From: Eubacteriaceae bacterium
Lineage (GTDB): Bacteria > Bacillota > Clostridia > Lachnospirales > Lachnospiraceae
Reading direction: 5' to 3'
DNA: 64,000 nt
NCBI GenBank assembly: GCA_910574915.1
Contig: CAJTCR010000001.1
Span: forward strand, 1-64,000
Position 1 is the first letter of the stretch, and each line of letters starts with the position of its first letter. Positions 43,804-53,302 of this stretch are shown here, one piece after another. The notes under the pieces are model-generated. The model was given only the letters and a program-made list of their open reading frames with translations. It was not told the DNA's origin and did not search any database. Both the position numbers and the translations under genes were made by a program.

Positions 43804-45804
43804 TCATTTTTTATAATAAGCGCCAGCCTGGTCAAAAAAGCTGCGCAGCATCGTCTGGTTGTGCAGGTTTAACACCCCGCTCGTGCGGCTTTTAATAAAG
43901 TGCTCCAGCTTTTGCATATATTCCTGTGTGGTAATCGTCCCTTCCGCCACATAAGAAAGCCCTTTTTCCCAGCTTGCGGTCAGCTCCGGGTTTAGCAGCG
44001 ACTTAATCGAAGCGTTGACGACGTCGAAAATCATCTCGCCAAGCAGCGTCGGCGTAATGGCCTGCGTCTTTTTATTCAGCGCAAGGTATTTGATCCTGAC
44101 AAGCTTTGAAAGGATCTCCGCCCTTGTCGCGCTCGTGCCGATACCGCTTCCCTTGATCGTCGCCCGCAGCTCTTCATCCTCAATTAACTGTCCGGCGTTT
44201 TCCATTGCAAGAATCATTGAGCCGGAATTGTACCGCTTAGGAGGAGTCGTTTCGCCTTCTTTGATCCAAAACCGGTCCACAGGAAGCGCCATCCCTTTTT
44301 TTAACGACGACGCCGCTTCAAAAAGCCCTGATTCATCGCCTGCATCCTCTTGTTTTTGTAAATCTGTATCGTCCTTCTTTTTGAAAAACGAATATTCCAT
44401 AACCGGAAGATACCCCGGATCTTTCAGCACCTTGACGGCAGCGAAAAACTTCTCTTCTTTTACCTGGAAAACAAGGCTGTATTTTAAATAAATGGCAGGC
44501 GGATAAAAAATCGCAAGAAAACGGCGCACGATCGTCTCATAGACTTTGACCGCCGTGGCGTTCAGCGTTTTTAATGCGCCGATGCCCTGTCCGGTCGGGA
44601 TAATCGCATAGTGGTCGGTGATCTGCTTGTCATTTGTGTAGCGGGTCTTCGCGATTTTTTTGTAGCTTTCGCTTTGCAGGATCGTCTCTGCGAACACCCG
44701 CACACTTTCGATGTCCTGCAAACCGCTGATGTTTTTACGGATTTCCTTTGCCGCTGCCGTAGACAGCACGCGGGCGTCGGTACGCGGGTAGGTGACCATC
44801 TTTTTTTCGTACAGTTCCTGGACGATGCCAAGCGTCTGGTCAGGGCTGATTTTGAAAAATTTAGAACACGTATTTTGCAGCTCCGCCAGGTTAAACAACA
44901 GCGGCGCATATTTGGTTTCTTTTTTCTTTTCTACCGAGCACACAACGGCAGTTACAGGCGGATGCTCCTGCAAATGTGCCAGCAGACGCTGTGCTTCTTC
45001 CTTTTCCAGAAAGCCGTTATCCTTATAAAGCTTTGGGGACTGAAAATACGCGGAGCCTTCGACTGCCTTCCATTCACATTCGATTTGATGCTCCTGCACG
45101 TCTATCTTCGCCAAAATCCGGTAAAACGGGGTTTTGACAAACTCACGGATCTCCCGTTCTCTGCGCACAGCCATGCCAAGCACGCATGTCATCACACGCC
45201 CGACCGATATCACGGCATATCTTTCATTCAGATAGGAAGCAACGGCATCTCCGTATTTGAGCGTCAACAGCCTGGAAAAATTAATTCCCATCAAATAATC
45301 TTCCTTTGCGCGCAGGTAGGCGCTGGAAGCCAGGTTGTCATATTCTGACAGGTCTTTTGCTTCGCGGATGCCGCGCAAAATCTCTTCCTCGGTCTGCGAA
45401 TCGATCCAGACGCGCCTGCGCTCCTTGCCCCTGACGCCTGCAAGCTGCTCTACGAGCCGGTAAATATACTCCCCTTCCCGCCCGGAGTCGGTGCAGACAT
45501 AAATCACGCTGATATCTTTGCGTTTTAATAAAGAAGCTACGATTTTAAACTGCTTTGCCACGCCCGGAATCACTTCATACCGAAATTCCTGCGGCAGAAA
45601 CGGCAGCGTCTCAAGGCTCCATTTTTTATATTTTGCATCATATGCCTCAGGGTAGCTCATCGTCACAAGATGCCCCACACACCAGGTCACAACCGCTTCT
45701 GCCCCTTCCTGATATCCGTTCTGTTTTTTCATATCCATATGCAGGGCTTTCGCAAACTCCTGCGCAACGGAAGGCTTTTCAGCGATATACAATGCTTTTG
45801 CCAT
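43804..45804 (-). CDS. topB: DNA topoisomerase III
   Basis: Type IA topoisomerase, 666 residues. N-terminal Toprim domain (LYIAEKPSVAQEFAKAL, then VWIDSQTEEEI), the active-site Tyr near residue 337 in VTYPRTDARVLS, and the usual IGTSATRAEILSKL and KALNKKTQAITPTLLGEM segments. It lacks a C-terminal zinc region, as in many TopB. ATG at 45804 is preceded by GGGAGGG; the frame extends 15 codons further without a site. Not flanked by conjugation genes, so a chromosomal rather than plasmid type. Confidence 0.94.
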   Translation of the reverse strand: MAKALYIAEKPSVAQEFAKALHMDMKKQNGYQEGAEAVVTWCVGHLVTMSYPEAYDAKYKKWSLETLPFLPQEFRYEVIPGVAKQFKIVASLLKRKDISVIYVCTDSGREGEYIYRLVEQLAGVRGKERRRVWIDSQTEEEILRGIREAKDLSEYDNLASSAYLRAKEDYLMGINFSRLLTLKYGDAVASYLNERYAVISVGRVMTCVLGMAVRREREIREFVKTPFYRILAKIDVQEHQIECEWKAVEGSAYFQSPKLYKDNGFLEKEEAQRLLAHLQEHPPVTAVVCSVEKKKETKYAPLLFNLAELQNTCSKFFKISPDQTLGIVQELYEKKMVTYPRTDARVLSTAAAKEIRKNISGLQDIESVRVFAETILQSESYKKIAKTRYTNDKQITDHYAIIPTGQGIGALKTLNATAVKVYETIVRRFLAIFYPPAIYLKYSLVFQVKEEKFFAAVKVLKDPGYLPVMEYSFFKKKDDTDLQKQEDAGDESGLFEAASSLKKGMALPVDRFWIKEGETTPPKRYNSGSMILAMENAGQLIEDEELRATIKGSGIGTSATRAEILSKLVRIKYLALNKKTQAITPTLLGEMIFDVVNASIKSLLNPELTASWEKGLSYVAEGTITTQEYMQKLEHFIKSRTSGVLNLHNQTMLRSFFDQAGAYYKK

Positions 45805-45838
45805 ACTCCCTCCCTTATCACACTCACACAAAACAAAG

Positions 45839-45893
45839 AATGAGATCACCGGAAACGATCAGCCAGGCTGCCTTGTTTTCCTGTAATCTCATT
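45839..45893 (-). terminator. Possible terminator of the upstream ATPase gene
   Basis: AATGAGAT (45839-45846) pairs with ATCTCATT (45886-45893), and the inner GGAAA with TTTCC, two mismatches between. The minus-strand tail is T-rich (CTTTGTTTTG) but not a clean run. Confidence 0.4.
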
Positions 45894-45938
45894 GCATCTT
45901 TCTCATACGCATCCGCAGTTTTCCTCATCCTGCCTCTT

Positions 45939-47300
45939 TTATAGCTGTGTCATATCCACTAACACCAGCCGTTTGTCTTCTTTTGCCTTTTCCAAAAGCT
46001 GCTCGTCAAAGCTTTTTGCAGAAAACAGATAATAATAGTCAGATTTCAGCTTTGCTTTTTTCATCGTGTCAAACAGCTTTTCGCACATCTGATACGTAAG
46101 CTGCGGCTTCGACCAGTTGCACAGCCCGATCAGGTTGTTTCTTGCGCTGTCCTGCGCAATAATATCGATATTGCCGGTCTTGCCTACCCATGTGCCTGCC
46201 TTATGAATCCGAATCGGCAGCTTTTCCACCATATTTAAAAGCTCCAGATATTCCGTGCAGACCTGGACAAAATAGCGGTTCATATAATCGTCCAGCCCGT
46301 TTTCGATATAGGCGTCATAAAATGCTTCCGGCGTCATCATGTACAAATCAGATAAATGCGGATAAATAAAACGAAACCAAAAATTCACATAGTTGCTGCG
46401 AATCTGGTAAATGCCTTTCTGCGCATTTTCCCATCCTCCAGTCTCAAAAGAATTGACCTTTTCAATGACTTCAAAAGCCGCCAGGTTTTTCATATAAACG
46501 CTGATCTTCGCTCTGGAAAATCCGGTTTTGTTAAACAAGTCGTTTAACTTGCGGTGCCCTGCTGCGATTGCCGCCAGTATCGTATCGTAAATAGCAAGCT
46601 CCCGCAGCTCGCTGCCGATAAAACGCTCCGCTTCGGCGAATAAATATCCGTTCGGCGATAAAATATGCTTGCATACGTTGCTGCGGATGTCCTTTTTGGA
46701 ATTCCAGCGGTTCATATAAGACGACACGCCGCCCAAAATCCCGTAAGCCTTCACGCAGTCGCTGACCGGATATTCTGGATAAGAACGCACGACATCCAAA
46801 AACTTAAGGTCATCCAGCTTGATCCGTTCATCGACCCTTTTGACACTGTCTCCAAGCTGTTCATCCAGCTCCTGTTCCATCCATGCCACCGAAGAGCTTG
46901 CCAACAGGATCATCACAGGGCCAGGATACAGCTTTTTGGTCTTTAATTTTATCACCGCTTTTAAAAATTCCTCGTCCCGCTTTGCAATATACTGAAATTC
47001 ATCAATAATTACGATCAGCTTGCTGGCGTCGCCGCTGCGAATCCGGTTGAAAAACTCGGCATATGTATATTTGGTAAGGCTCAGATCATACTGCTTTTCT
47101 ATCTCCTGTCCGAACTGCATACACTGCTCCTGCATGGATGCTTTGCGCGCACGATAGTAAAAGAATTTTTTCCCTTTGCAGAAAATTCGGATCAACGCCT
47201 CCTTATCGCAGCCCTCCCGCCCATACAACAGGACTAACTGGTTCCCGTTTTTTTCATATAGCTGCTCCATTTTTTTTAATTCCGTGTGTCGTATTACCAT
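45939..47300 (-). CDS. DUF234/archaeal-type ATPase with a degenerate P-loop
   Basis: A 453-residue protein of the AAA family with a C-terminal DUF234 nuclease-like domain (YLELLNMVEKLPIRIHK, WVGKTGNIDIIAQD). Walker B is intact (LIVIIDEFQYIAKRDEE), but the P-loop reads YGREGCDKEALI: the Gly before Lys is Asp and no Thr or Ser follows, so ATP binding may be weak or lost. Winged-helix segment: LFNKTGFSRAKISVYMKNL. The role of the family is unknown. Single gene with its own RBS (AGGAG) and start ATG at 47300. Confidence 0.8.
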   Translation of the reverse strand: MVIRHTELKKMEQLYEKNGNQLVLLYGREGCDKEALIRIFCKGKKFFYYRARKASMQEQCMQFGQEIEKQYDLSLTKYTYAEFFNRIRSGDASKLIVIIDEFQYIAKRDEEFLKAVIKLKTKKLYPGPVMILLASSSVAWMEQELDEQLGDSVKRVDERIKLDDLKFLDVVRSYPEYPVSDCVKAYGILGGVSSYMNRWNSKKDIRSNVCKHILSPNGYLFAEAERFIGSELRELAIYDTILAAIAAGHRKLNDLFNKTGFSRAKISVYMKNLAAFEVIEKVNSFETGGWENAQKGIYQIRSNYVNFWFRFIYPHLSDLYMMTPEAFYDAYIENGLDDYMNRYFVQVCTEYLELLNMVEKLPIRIHKAGTWVGKTGNIDIIAQDSARNNLIGLCNWSKPQLTYQMCEKLFDTMKKAKLKSDYYYLFSAKSFDEQLLEKAKEDKRLVLVDMTQL

Positions 47301-47424
47301 TGCTTTCTCCTAATTGCGTATGTACTGAGCTCCTTTACTTTTTGAACCATAAAAGAAATTGTATCAAAATCATATCATATTTTAACTTTTATTGCAAGAG
47401 GGTGGAAGAAAATGTATGCAGCCG

Positions 47425-48513
47425 CTATTTTTTCACAATGTATCCTTGTGCCTTTAACAGCTCTGCACATAATATGGCACCGCCTGCCGCGCCGCGGACA
47501 GTATTGTGGGACAATCCGACAAACTTCCAGTCGTAAACCGTATCCCTCCGCAGGCGTCCGACACTGATTCCCATTCCGCGTTCAAAATCCACGTCCAGGG
47601 CAATCTGCGGGCGGCTGTCTTCGTCCAGATACTGGATAAACTGCTTTGGCGCAGACGGAAGCGCGAGCTGCTGCGGTACGCCGCGGTACGCTGTCAGCTT
47701 TTCAATCAGCGCTTCTTTTTCCACAGATTTATTTTTAAACTTTACAAATACAGACGCTGTATGCCCGTTTAATACCGGAACGCGGATGCACTGGCTCGTA
47801 ATCAGCGGCTCTTTTGCTGGCTCGATCACGCCGTCCTTTAACTCGCCCCAGATACGCAGCGGTTCTTTTTCCGACTTTTCCTCTTCGCCGCTTATAAACG
47901 GGATAATATTGCCTTCCATCTGCGGCCAGTCCTGAAACGTCTTGCCTGCACCTGAAATCGCCTGATAGGTGGAAACAACCGCTTCATACGGCTGATACTC
48001 CATCCATGCCGTCAGCACCGGCGCATACGACTGGATCGAACAGTTTGGCTTTACTGCCACAAAGCCGCTTGCCGTGCCGAGCCGTTTTCTCTGGTAAGCA
48101 ATCAGCTCCATATGCTGCGGGTTGATCTCCGGTACGACCATCGGCACATCCGGCGTCCAGCGGTGGGCGCTGTTATTAGATACGACCGGCGTCTCCGTTT
48201 TGGCATATGCCTCTTCGATCGATTTTATTTCCTCCTTGGACATATCGACTGCCGAAAACACAAAATCCACCTCAGATGCAGTATGTTCGATTTCATTTAC
48301 ATTTTTTACCACAATATTTTTCACAGACGCAGGCATCGGTGTATCCATCTTCCATCGTCCGTCTACTGCTTCCTCATAAGTCTTGCCGGCGCTCCTTGGG
48401 CTCGCTGCGATTGTAGTCACTTCAAACCACGGATGGTTCTCCAGCAGGGAAATAAATCTCTGCCCTACCATGCCCGTACCGCCCAGAATACCGACTTTTA
48501 ATTTTTCACTCAT
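47425..48513 (-). CDS. asd: Aspartate-semialdehyde dehydrogenase
   Basis: Reduces aspartyl-4-phosphate to the semialdehyde, branch point to lysine, threonine and methionine. The 362-residue protein has NADP site GGTGMVGQRF (10-19), catalytic Cys near 158 in VKPNCSIQSY, QAISGAGKTFQDWPQMEGN and the substrate Arg-His segment (ESQCIRVPVLNGHTA-like, TSQCIRVPVLNGHT). The length and loop are those of the archaeal/Clostridial type. ATG at 48513 after GGAGGAG; own promoter upstream. No lysine riboswitch seen in the short leader. Confidence 0.95.
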   Translation of the reverse strand: MSEKLKVGILGGTGMVGQRFISLLENHPWFEVTTIAASPRSAGKTYEEAVDGRWKMDTPMPASVKNIVVKNVNEIEHTASEVDFVFSAVDMSKEEIKSIEEAYAKTETPVVSNNSAHRWTPDVPMVVPEINPQHMELIAYQRKRLGTASGFVAVKPNCSIQSYAPVLTAWMEYQPYEAVVSTYQAISGAGKTFQDWPQMEGNIIPFISGEEEKSEKEPLRIWGELKDGVIEPAKEPLITSQCIRVPVLNGHTASVFVKFKNKSVEKEALIEKLTAYRGVPQQLALPSAPKQFIQYLDEDSRPQIALDVDFERGMGISVGRLRRDTVYDWKFVGLSHNTVRGAAGGAILCAELLKAQGYIVKK

Positions 48514-48552
48514 AGCCTCTCCTCCAATCCATGCCTTTCGGCTGATTTTATA

Positions 48553-48581
48553 ATATTAATACAGGAATACGAAAAACGCAA
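48553..48581 (-). promoter_or_regulatory. asd promoter
   Basis: On the minus strand TTGCGT (48576-48581), 17 bases, TAATAT (48553-48558), about 35 bases before the start codon. Confidence 0.55.
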
Positions 48582-48627
48582 GTAGAAATACTGACAAAAT
48601 TCCGTCTCCAATACGTGCAAACCAGGG

Positions 48628-50046
48628 TTATCTTAACAACACCTTCTCCCAGTCGCTTTGCGGAAATGCCGCATTGGCAAGGTATTCTTCCTCTGCCTGA
48701 ATCGCCTGCTCCATCGCAGCCTTTCCTGGCGCGCCCAAAGTCAGACGCTTATTTACACATGTTTCCATCGAAACCGCCTCGAAAATATCCGCTTCAAATA
48801 CCGGGCTTGCCGCCTTTAACTCATCCAGTGTCAGCTCGTCGATCGAACAGTTTTTTTCAATACAGTATAATACAATCCTGCCGATAATGCCATGCGCGTC
48901 ACGAAACGGCACGCCGTGATTGACAAGATAATCTGCCGCATCGGTCGCGTTGGTAAAGCCAAGCGCCGCGCTCTTTTTCATCTGCTCCCTGCAAAAACGG
49001 GTCGTCGCAAGCATTCCGTTAAACAACGCCAGACATCCTTTTGCCGTATCGATCGCATCAAAAGCAAGCTCTTTATCTTCCTGCATGTCCTTGTTGTAAG
49101 CAAGCGGAATGCCTTTCATCGTCGTCAGCAGCGAAAACAACGCTCCGTATACGCGCCCGGTCTTGCCGCGCACAAGCTCCGCGATATCCGGGTTTTTTTT
49201 CTGCGGCATAATACTGCTGCCAGTGCTGTAAGCGTCGTCAATCTCCACAAACTGATACTCGTTGGAATTCCATAAAATCATCTCTTCGCTAAAGCGGCTT
49301 AAATGCATCATCACCGTAGACAGCGCCGACAAATATTCGATCAGGTAATCCCTGTCCGACACGCCGTCCATACTGTTTACCGTCGCGCCGTAAAATCCAA
49401 GCGCCTGCGCCGTATATGCCCGGTCTAAAGGATATGTCGTGCCTGCAAGCGCGCCGCTGCCAAGTGGACAGTAATTCATACGTTCATACAGGTCGCGCAT
49501 TCTAAGGCGGTCACGCTTAAACATCTCAAAATAAGCGCCCATATGGTGTGCAAGCGTGACTGGCTGCGCCTTCTGCAAATGTGTAAATCCTGGCATAATC
49601 GTCTCGGTATGCTCCTTCATAATCGTTAAGATCGTCTCTAGCAGCTCCTTTAACAGCGCATCCGTATGTGCCACTTCCATGCGGGTATACATACGCATGT
49701 CCAGCGCCACCTGGTCGTTGCGGCTGCGCCCGGTATGCAGTTTTTTCCCGGTATCGCCCAGCCGTTTAATCAGCTCCGCTTCCACAAAGCTGTGAATATC
49801 CTCATACTGCTGCGAGATCGCCAGCGTCCCGGCGTCAATTTCCGACAATATCTTTTTCAGCTCTGCCGCCAGCGCGTCCGTCTCCTGTTTCGTCAAAATG
49901 CCCTGCCTGCCAAGCATACGCACATGCGCAATGCTCCCTTCGATATCCTGCCTGTAAAATTTCTGGTCAAAGGAAATCGATGCATTAAAATTGTAAACAA
50001 GCTTGTCCGTTTCTTTTGTAAAGCGTCCGCCCCATAATTGTGCCAT
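48628..50046 (-). CDS. argH: Argininosuccinate lyase
   Basis: Last step of arginine synthesis, splitting argininosuccinate to arginine and fumarate. The 472-residue protein has the fumarase-family signature GSSIMPQKKNPD near 277-288 and GRSRNDQVALDMRM. Length is standard. ATG at 50046 follows AGAGAGGA. argG is not in the window; the gene appears single, possibly co-transcribed with queH upstream (73-base gap). Confidence 0.96.
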   Translation of the reverse strand: MAQLWGGRFTKETDKLVYNFNASISFDQKFYRQDIEGSIAHVRMLGRQGILTKQETDALAAELKKILSEIDAGTLAISQQYEDIHSFVEAELIKRLGDTGKKLHTGRSRNDQVALDMRMYTRMEVAHTDALLKELLETILTIMKEHTETIMPGFTHLQKAQPVTLAHHMGAYFEMFKRDRLRMRDLYERMNYCPLGSGALAGTTYPLDRAYTAQALGFYGATVNSMDGVSDRDYLIEYLSALSTVMMHLSRFSEEMILWNSNEYQFVEIDDAYSTGSSIMPQKKNPDIAELVRGKTGRVYGALFSLLTTMKGIPLAYNKDMQEDKELAFDAIDTAKGCLALFNGMLATTRFCREQMKKSAALGFTNATDAADYLVNHGVPFRDAHGIIGRIVLYCIEKNCSIDELTLDELKAASPVFEADIFEAVSMETCVNKRLTLGAPGKAAMEQAIQAEEEYLANAAFPQSDWEKVLLR

Positions 50047-50119
50047 AAAAAGTCCTCTCTTTCTCTTAGATCCGCAATCTGTCCATGCTCATTTTTTCTT
50101 CCTTAATTTATTTCTCATT

Positions 50120-50743
50120 TTACTTTTCATTTTTATTTTTCATCGAAAAAATACAGCCGCAGTAATCCTGGCGGTACATACCGTATTCTTTTGAAATCTT
50201 CGTCGAGCGCAGATACCCGTTTTTCTTTTTAAAATCCGAATACAGATAGCTAACACCATATTCTTCCGCCAGCCGTGCGCCGATCTCGTTTAATTTCTGC
50301 GCATTTTTCATCGGGCTGATAGACAGCGTCGTCGTAAAATAAGCAAGCCCCAGGCGCCTGGCACACACTGCCGCTTCCCTAAGGCGCAGCTCATAACATG
50401 CCGCGCACCGCGCGCCGCCCTCAGGCTGTAGTTCCATGCCGCGTACCGTCTCATAAAAGCGCTGCGTATCATAACTGCCTTCCACAAAATCCACCGGATG
50501 CTCCGTGGGAAACTGCCTGATAAACTGCTGCTGCTCTTTTACCCGGCAGTCATACTCCTCCTGCGGATAAATATTCGGATTGTAATAAAATACCGTAATT
50601 TGAAAATACCGCGACAAATACTCCAGCACATAGCTGCTGCACGGCGCGCAGCAGCTATGCAAAAGCAGCGTCGGCACTTCGCCGCGGCTTGTGTGGTACG
50701 TTATTTTTTCTTCCAGCTCCTTTTGGTAATTGCGTTTGTTCAT
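50120..50743 (-). CDS. queH: Epoxyqueuosine reductase QueH
   Basis: Reduces epoxyqueuosine to queuosine in tRNA. The 207-residue protein has the adjacent-Cys motif HSCCAPCSSYV, NPNIYPQEEY, the second pair CAACYELRLREAA and the end DYCGCIFSM, which bind the Fe-S cluster and iron. ATG at 50743 (MNKRNYQKELEEK) is chosen by alignment; GAAAGGG lies 12 bases upstream. The longer frame to 50902 has no homologous sequence and no good start. Confidence 0.88.
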   Translation of the reverse strand: MNKRNYQKELEEKITYHTSRGEVPTLLLHSCCAPCSSYVLEYLSRYFQITVFYYNPNIYPQEEYDCRVKEQQQFIRQFPTEHPVDFVEGSYDTQRFYETVRGMELQPEGGARCAACYELRLREAAVCARRLGLAYFTTTLSISPMKNAQKLNEIGARLAEEYGVSYLYSDFKKKNGYLRSTKISKEYGMYRQDYCGCIFSMKNKNEK

Positions 50744-50794
50744 AACCAAATCTGACCCTTTCGTTTGTCCTCTTCTTTCGGAATCATGTTCCAT

Positions 50795-50810
50795 CTTAAC
50801 ACGCGTTAAG
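50795..50810. promoter_or_regulatory. Inverted repeat before queH
   Basis: CTTAAC and GTTAAG around ACGC (50795-50810). A possible operator; partner unknown. Except for a small open frame, 50744-51115 shows no recognised gene. Confidence 0.35.
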
Positions 50811-50832
50811 TCGTTTTTCAAGAGAGGGAACG

Positions 50833-50934
50833 TCAGATTTTTTTCTGATAATATTTTTCCAGCAAGTCCAGCAGCAGATACAGGCACATGGCTATCATGC
50901 ATAGGATGAGGATGGAGAGGATGACCCAGTCCAT
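50833..50934 (-). CDS. Possible 33-residue membrane peptide
   Basis: ATG at 50934 to TGA at 50833-50835 encodes MDWVILSILILCMIAMCLYL followed by LLDLLEKYYQKKI: one membrane span and a basic tail, like small type I toxins or membrane-protein regulators. No good ribosome binding site and no antisense promoter evident, so this is weak. Confidence 0.3.
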   Translation of the reverse strand: MDWVILSILILCMIAMCLYLLLDLLEKYYQKKI

Positions 50935-51115
50935 TTTAAATAGATTCGTTCACAAACAGAAATATCTTCCTCGATTTTTTCAACGTTTTCTGGTTCGTAA
51001 AGTATTATGGGATTTTGTATGAACTGAATCAGAATCGAATCAGAAATGATTTTAGAAAATAGAAATGTCTGGATAAGACGCACAGGAGCTGCGGCCGTTT
51101 TTGGAGCAAGCTAAT

Positions 51116-52246
51116 TTATCCTTGTACGATTTTCTCCAATCGTGCCGCAGCATCCTTCCATTCCATCTGTCCTGACCTGCTTTTTACATTCTCACAGATC
51201 TTCTGATACAGCCGCTTATCCTCCATCAGCATAGCCATTTTCTCAGCCAGCTTTCTGGAATCTCCAGGCGGAACCAAAATCCCCGTCACCCCATCTTCGA
51301 TCTGTTCGGATAAGCCGCCTGTATCTGTCGCAATTACAGGCACCCCATAGTTCATCGCTACCAATGCAACTCCAGACTGCGTAGCATCTGCATATGGCAG
51401 CACCGCTATGAGATTCTTCCCTGTAAAAATGCTTTCTACCTCATCATCACATATCCAGCGGTTAATCACTGTTACATGATGAAGCTGCCTGTATCTTTTG
51501 CGATATGGTGCAAAATCACCATCGCCTGCGATTGTCAGCGTTACCCTGCTGTACCGAGCTGATACGAGCTGATATGCTTCCGCCAGCAGATCCAGGCCTT
51601 TATACTGAGAAATACGTCCAAAAAAAATGAAATTCATAGTATCTTGCCGATACCGGACAGCAATCCGCTTTATGCCAATCTTTTTATAATAATCCGGTCT
51701 GCCAAACGGCAGGTAATGTACATGGCCTCTTTTTTTATAACGCTTCTCCACATCACGGATAAATTTTTCTGTATGTACGATAATCTCATCCGCCGCCTGA
51801 TATGCCCTGTCTACCCCGCACAGCCAGTTTACAATCGTATACTTTTCCCCCGAATGCGGGACGGGGTCATGACAGGCTATTATTTTTTTTGCTTTTGGAA
51901 ACAACTGGTTAATCGGCCTTGTCCAAAATGTACACATCGGGCAGTAAATCGCTGTTATATCATATTCTTTTAGCCTTTCACGTATCGCATATTTTCGAAA
52001 TAGAAGAAACAGGATATGGCTATATACAAACGATATGCCAGACGAATACGTCGGGATAACGAGCAGCCGTTTCAATGGAAGCTGCTTCCAGCAAGACAGA
52101 TTTTCAATATCCCTGGATATTACGGCTACAACAGAATTGCCTCTTTCTGCAAGCGCTTTCGTCATTTCATAAGCGGCTAAGGGGCCTCCGCCCCGCCTTC
52201 CGGTGTAGTTGATAAGAATAGCCGGCTGTTTGATATGATCCTGCAT
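51116..52246 (-). CDS. Glycosyltransferase family 4
   Basis: Transfers a sugar from a nucleotide donor to a growing surface glycan. The 376-residue GT-B enzyme starts YTGRRGGGPLAAYEMTKAL, has IFFGRISQYKGLDLLAEAY at the linker and the donor site MNYGVPVIATDTGGLSEQI with DGVTGILVPPGD. ATG at 52246 follows GAGGAA. It is the last gene of the glycan cluster in transcription order. Confidence 0.9.
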   Translation of the reverse strand: MQDHIKQPAILINYTGRRGGGPLAAYEMTKALAERGNSVVAVISRDIENLSCWKQLPLKRLLVIPTYSSGISFVYSHILFLLFRKYAIRERLKEYDITAIYCPMCTFWTRPINQLFPKAKKIIACHDPVPHSGEKYTIVNWLCGVDRAYQAADEIIVHTEKFIRDVEKRYKKRGHVHYLPFGRPDYYKKIGIKRIAVRYRQDTMNFIFFGRISQYKGLDLLAEAYQLVSARYSRVTLTIAGDGDFAPYRKRYRQLHHVTVINRWICDDEVESIFTGKNLIAVLPYADATQSGVALVAMNYGVPVIATDTGGLSEQIEDGVTGILVPPGDSRKLAEKMAMLMEDKRLYQKICENVKSRSGQMEWKDAAARLEKIVQG

Positions 52247-52279
52247 ATTTATATTCCTCTTACCCTTTCCGTATCTTAC

Positions 52280-52501
52280 TTAAATGCTTTTCCAATAGGC
52301 TTTTCGATTTTCTGAAATCTTGTATACATCATCGAACATCCTGATCAATACCGAATCCGGGCACTTTGCCAGTTTTCCATTCCTCAGGTAATGACAGCCC
52401 GCAGAAGAACAGATTGCATTTGAAACGTTCTCATCTTCAAACGGATATTCTGTCCAGTGTTTACAAAAAGACTCTACTACCCTGAAAACCAGCCATTCCA
52501 C
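52280..52501 (-). CDS. Fragment-like 73-residue protein with SPASM-type Cys motif
   Basis: SNAICSSAGCHYLRNGKLAK then CPDSVL resembles the C-terminal auxiliary-cluster segment of radical SAM enzymes; no SAM motif is present. GTG start at 52501 without a clear ribosome binding site, six bases from the preceding GT2 gene. It is probably a truncated relic, or a small protein of unknown role in the cluster. Confidence 0.4.
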   Translation of the reverse strand: MEWLVFRVVESFCKHWTEYPFEDENVSNAICSSAGCHYLRNGKLAKCPDSVLIRMFDDVYKISENRKAYWKSI

Positions 52502-52507
52502 TTTATT

Positions 52508-53302
52508 TTACTTTGGCTTATAAGCACCCATTGCATTCATAAAGAGAATCTTCATTAACGCACCATTCCCCTTAAAGAAACTGATCTTCGTAGGAGTTTT
52601 CCCATTCATCGGATATCTTCGCGTAACTGGTATTTCACACGCTTTCATTCCAATCTGAGTCGCACGAACTGACAAATACGCCAAAAGCTCATAGGTCATA
52701 AAAACATCACGCAATGGTTGTACTCTTTCATCCTTTAAATATCTTGCAGAATAGGCTCTATACGCATTTGTCGTATCTGTAAATCTCTGATGCGCAGTTA
52801 ATGATATTATCGGTGCATGAATAAGCTTAACAGCCACATTACGAATAAACGGCGTATTTATTGCTTTTCCTCCCTTTACAAACCTCGATCCTTGAACAAA
52901 GTCATATCCTTCTTTAAGCCTCTCAATAAAATTCGGTACATTCTCTATATTATCTTTATCATTGCCATCTATCGTAACAATACCTTTGTATCCTCTCTGT
53001 AAAGCCCACCAGATGCCCATACGAAGCTGTGCCCCCTGTTTCCCGACATCTTGTTTTACCAGAAGCGTATTAACTTTCAATCTCCGAAGAATTGCCTCTT
53101 TTGTACAACCATCTGTTGATCCGCCATCACAGATGACAATATCTGTATAATCAACTACGTTATGATCAAGAGCACGTTTCAATTCTTTTATAATCCGCCT
53201 CCCCTCATTTATGATTGGGATCAATAACACATACTCCTTCGATTTTTTCTCATATTCCATACACTTAAATTTAGGCACACCACTTATTTTTTCATATATC
53301 AA
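52508..53302 (-). CDS. Glycosyltransferase family 2
   Basis: GT-A enzyme of 264 residues: VLLIPIINEGRRI (start of the fold), VICDGGSTDGCTKEAIL with the donor-binding Asp, GIVTIDGNDKDNIENV as the DxD equivalent, and RFVKGG. Resembles dolichyl-phosphate-mannose synthase-like enzymes. The TTG at 53302 overlaps the stop of the isomerase gene (TTGA), a coupled start; ATG at 53260 is the alternative. Confidence 0.85.
   Translation of the reverse strand: MIYEKISGVPKFKCMEYEKKSKEYVLLIPIINEGRRIIKELKRALDHNVVDYTDIVICDGGSTDGCTKEAILRRLKVNTLLVKQDVGKQGAQLRMGIWWALQRGYKGIVTIDGNDKDNIENVPNFIERLKEGYDFVQGSRFVKGGKAINTPFIRNVAVKLIHAPIISLTAHQRFTDTTNAYRAYSARYLKDERVQPLRDVFMTYELLAYLSVRATQIGMKACEIPVTRRYPMNGKTPTKISFFKGNGALMKILFMNAMGAYKPK

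Noticed and set aside
50895-51083. Minus-strand frame of 62 codons before queH
   Set aside because: No start site and low-complexity C-terminus; nothing supports translation.
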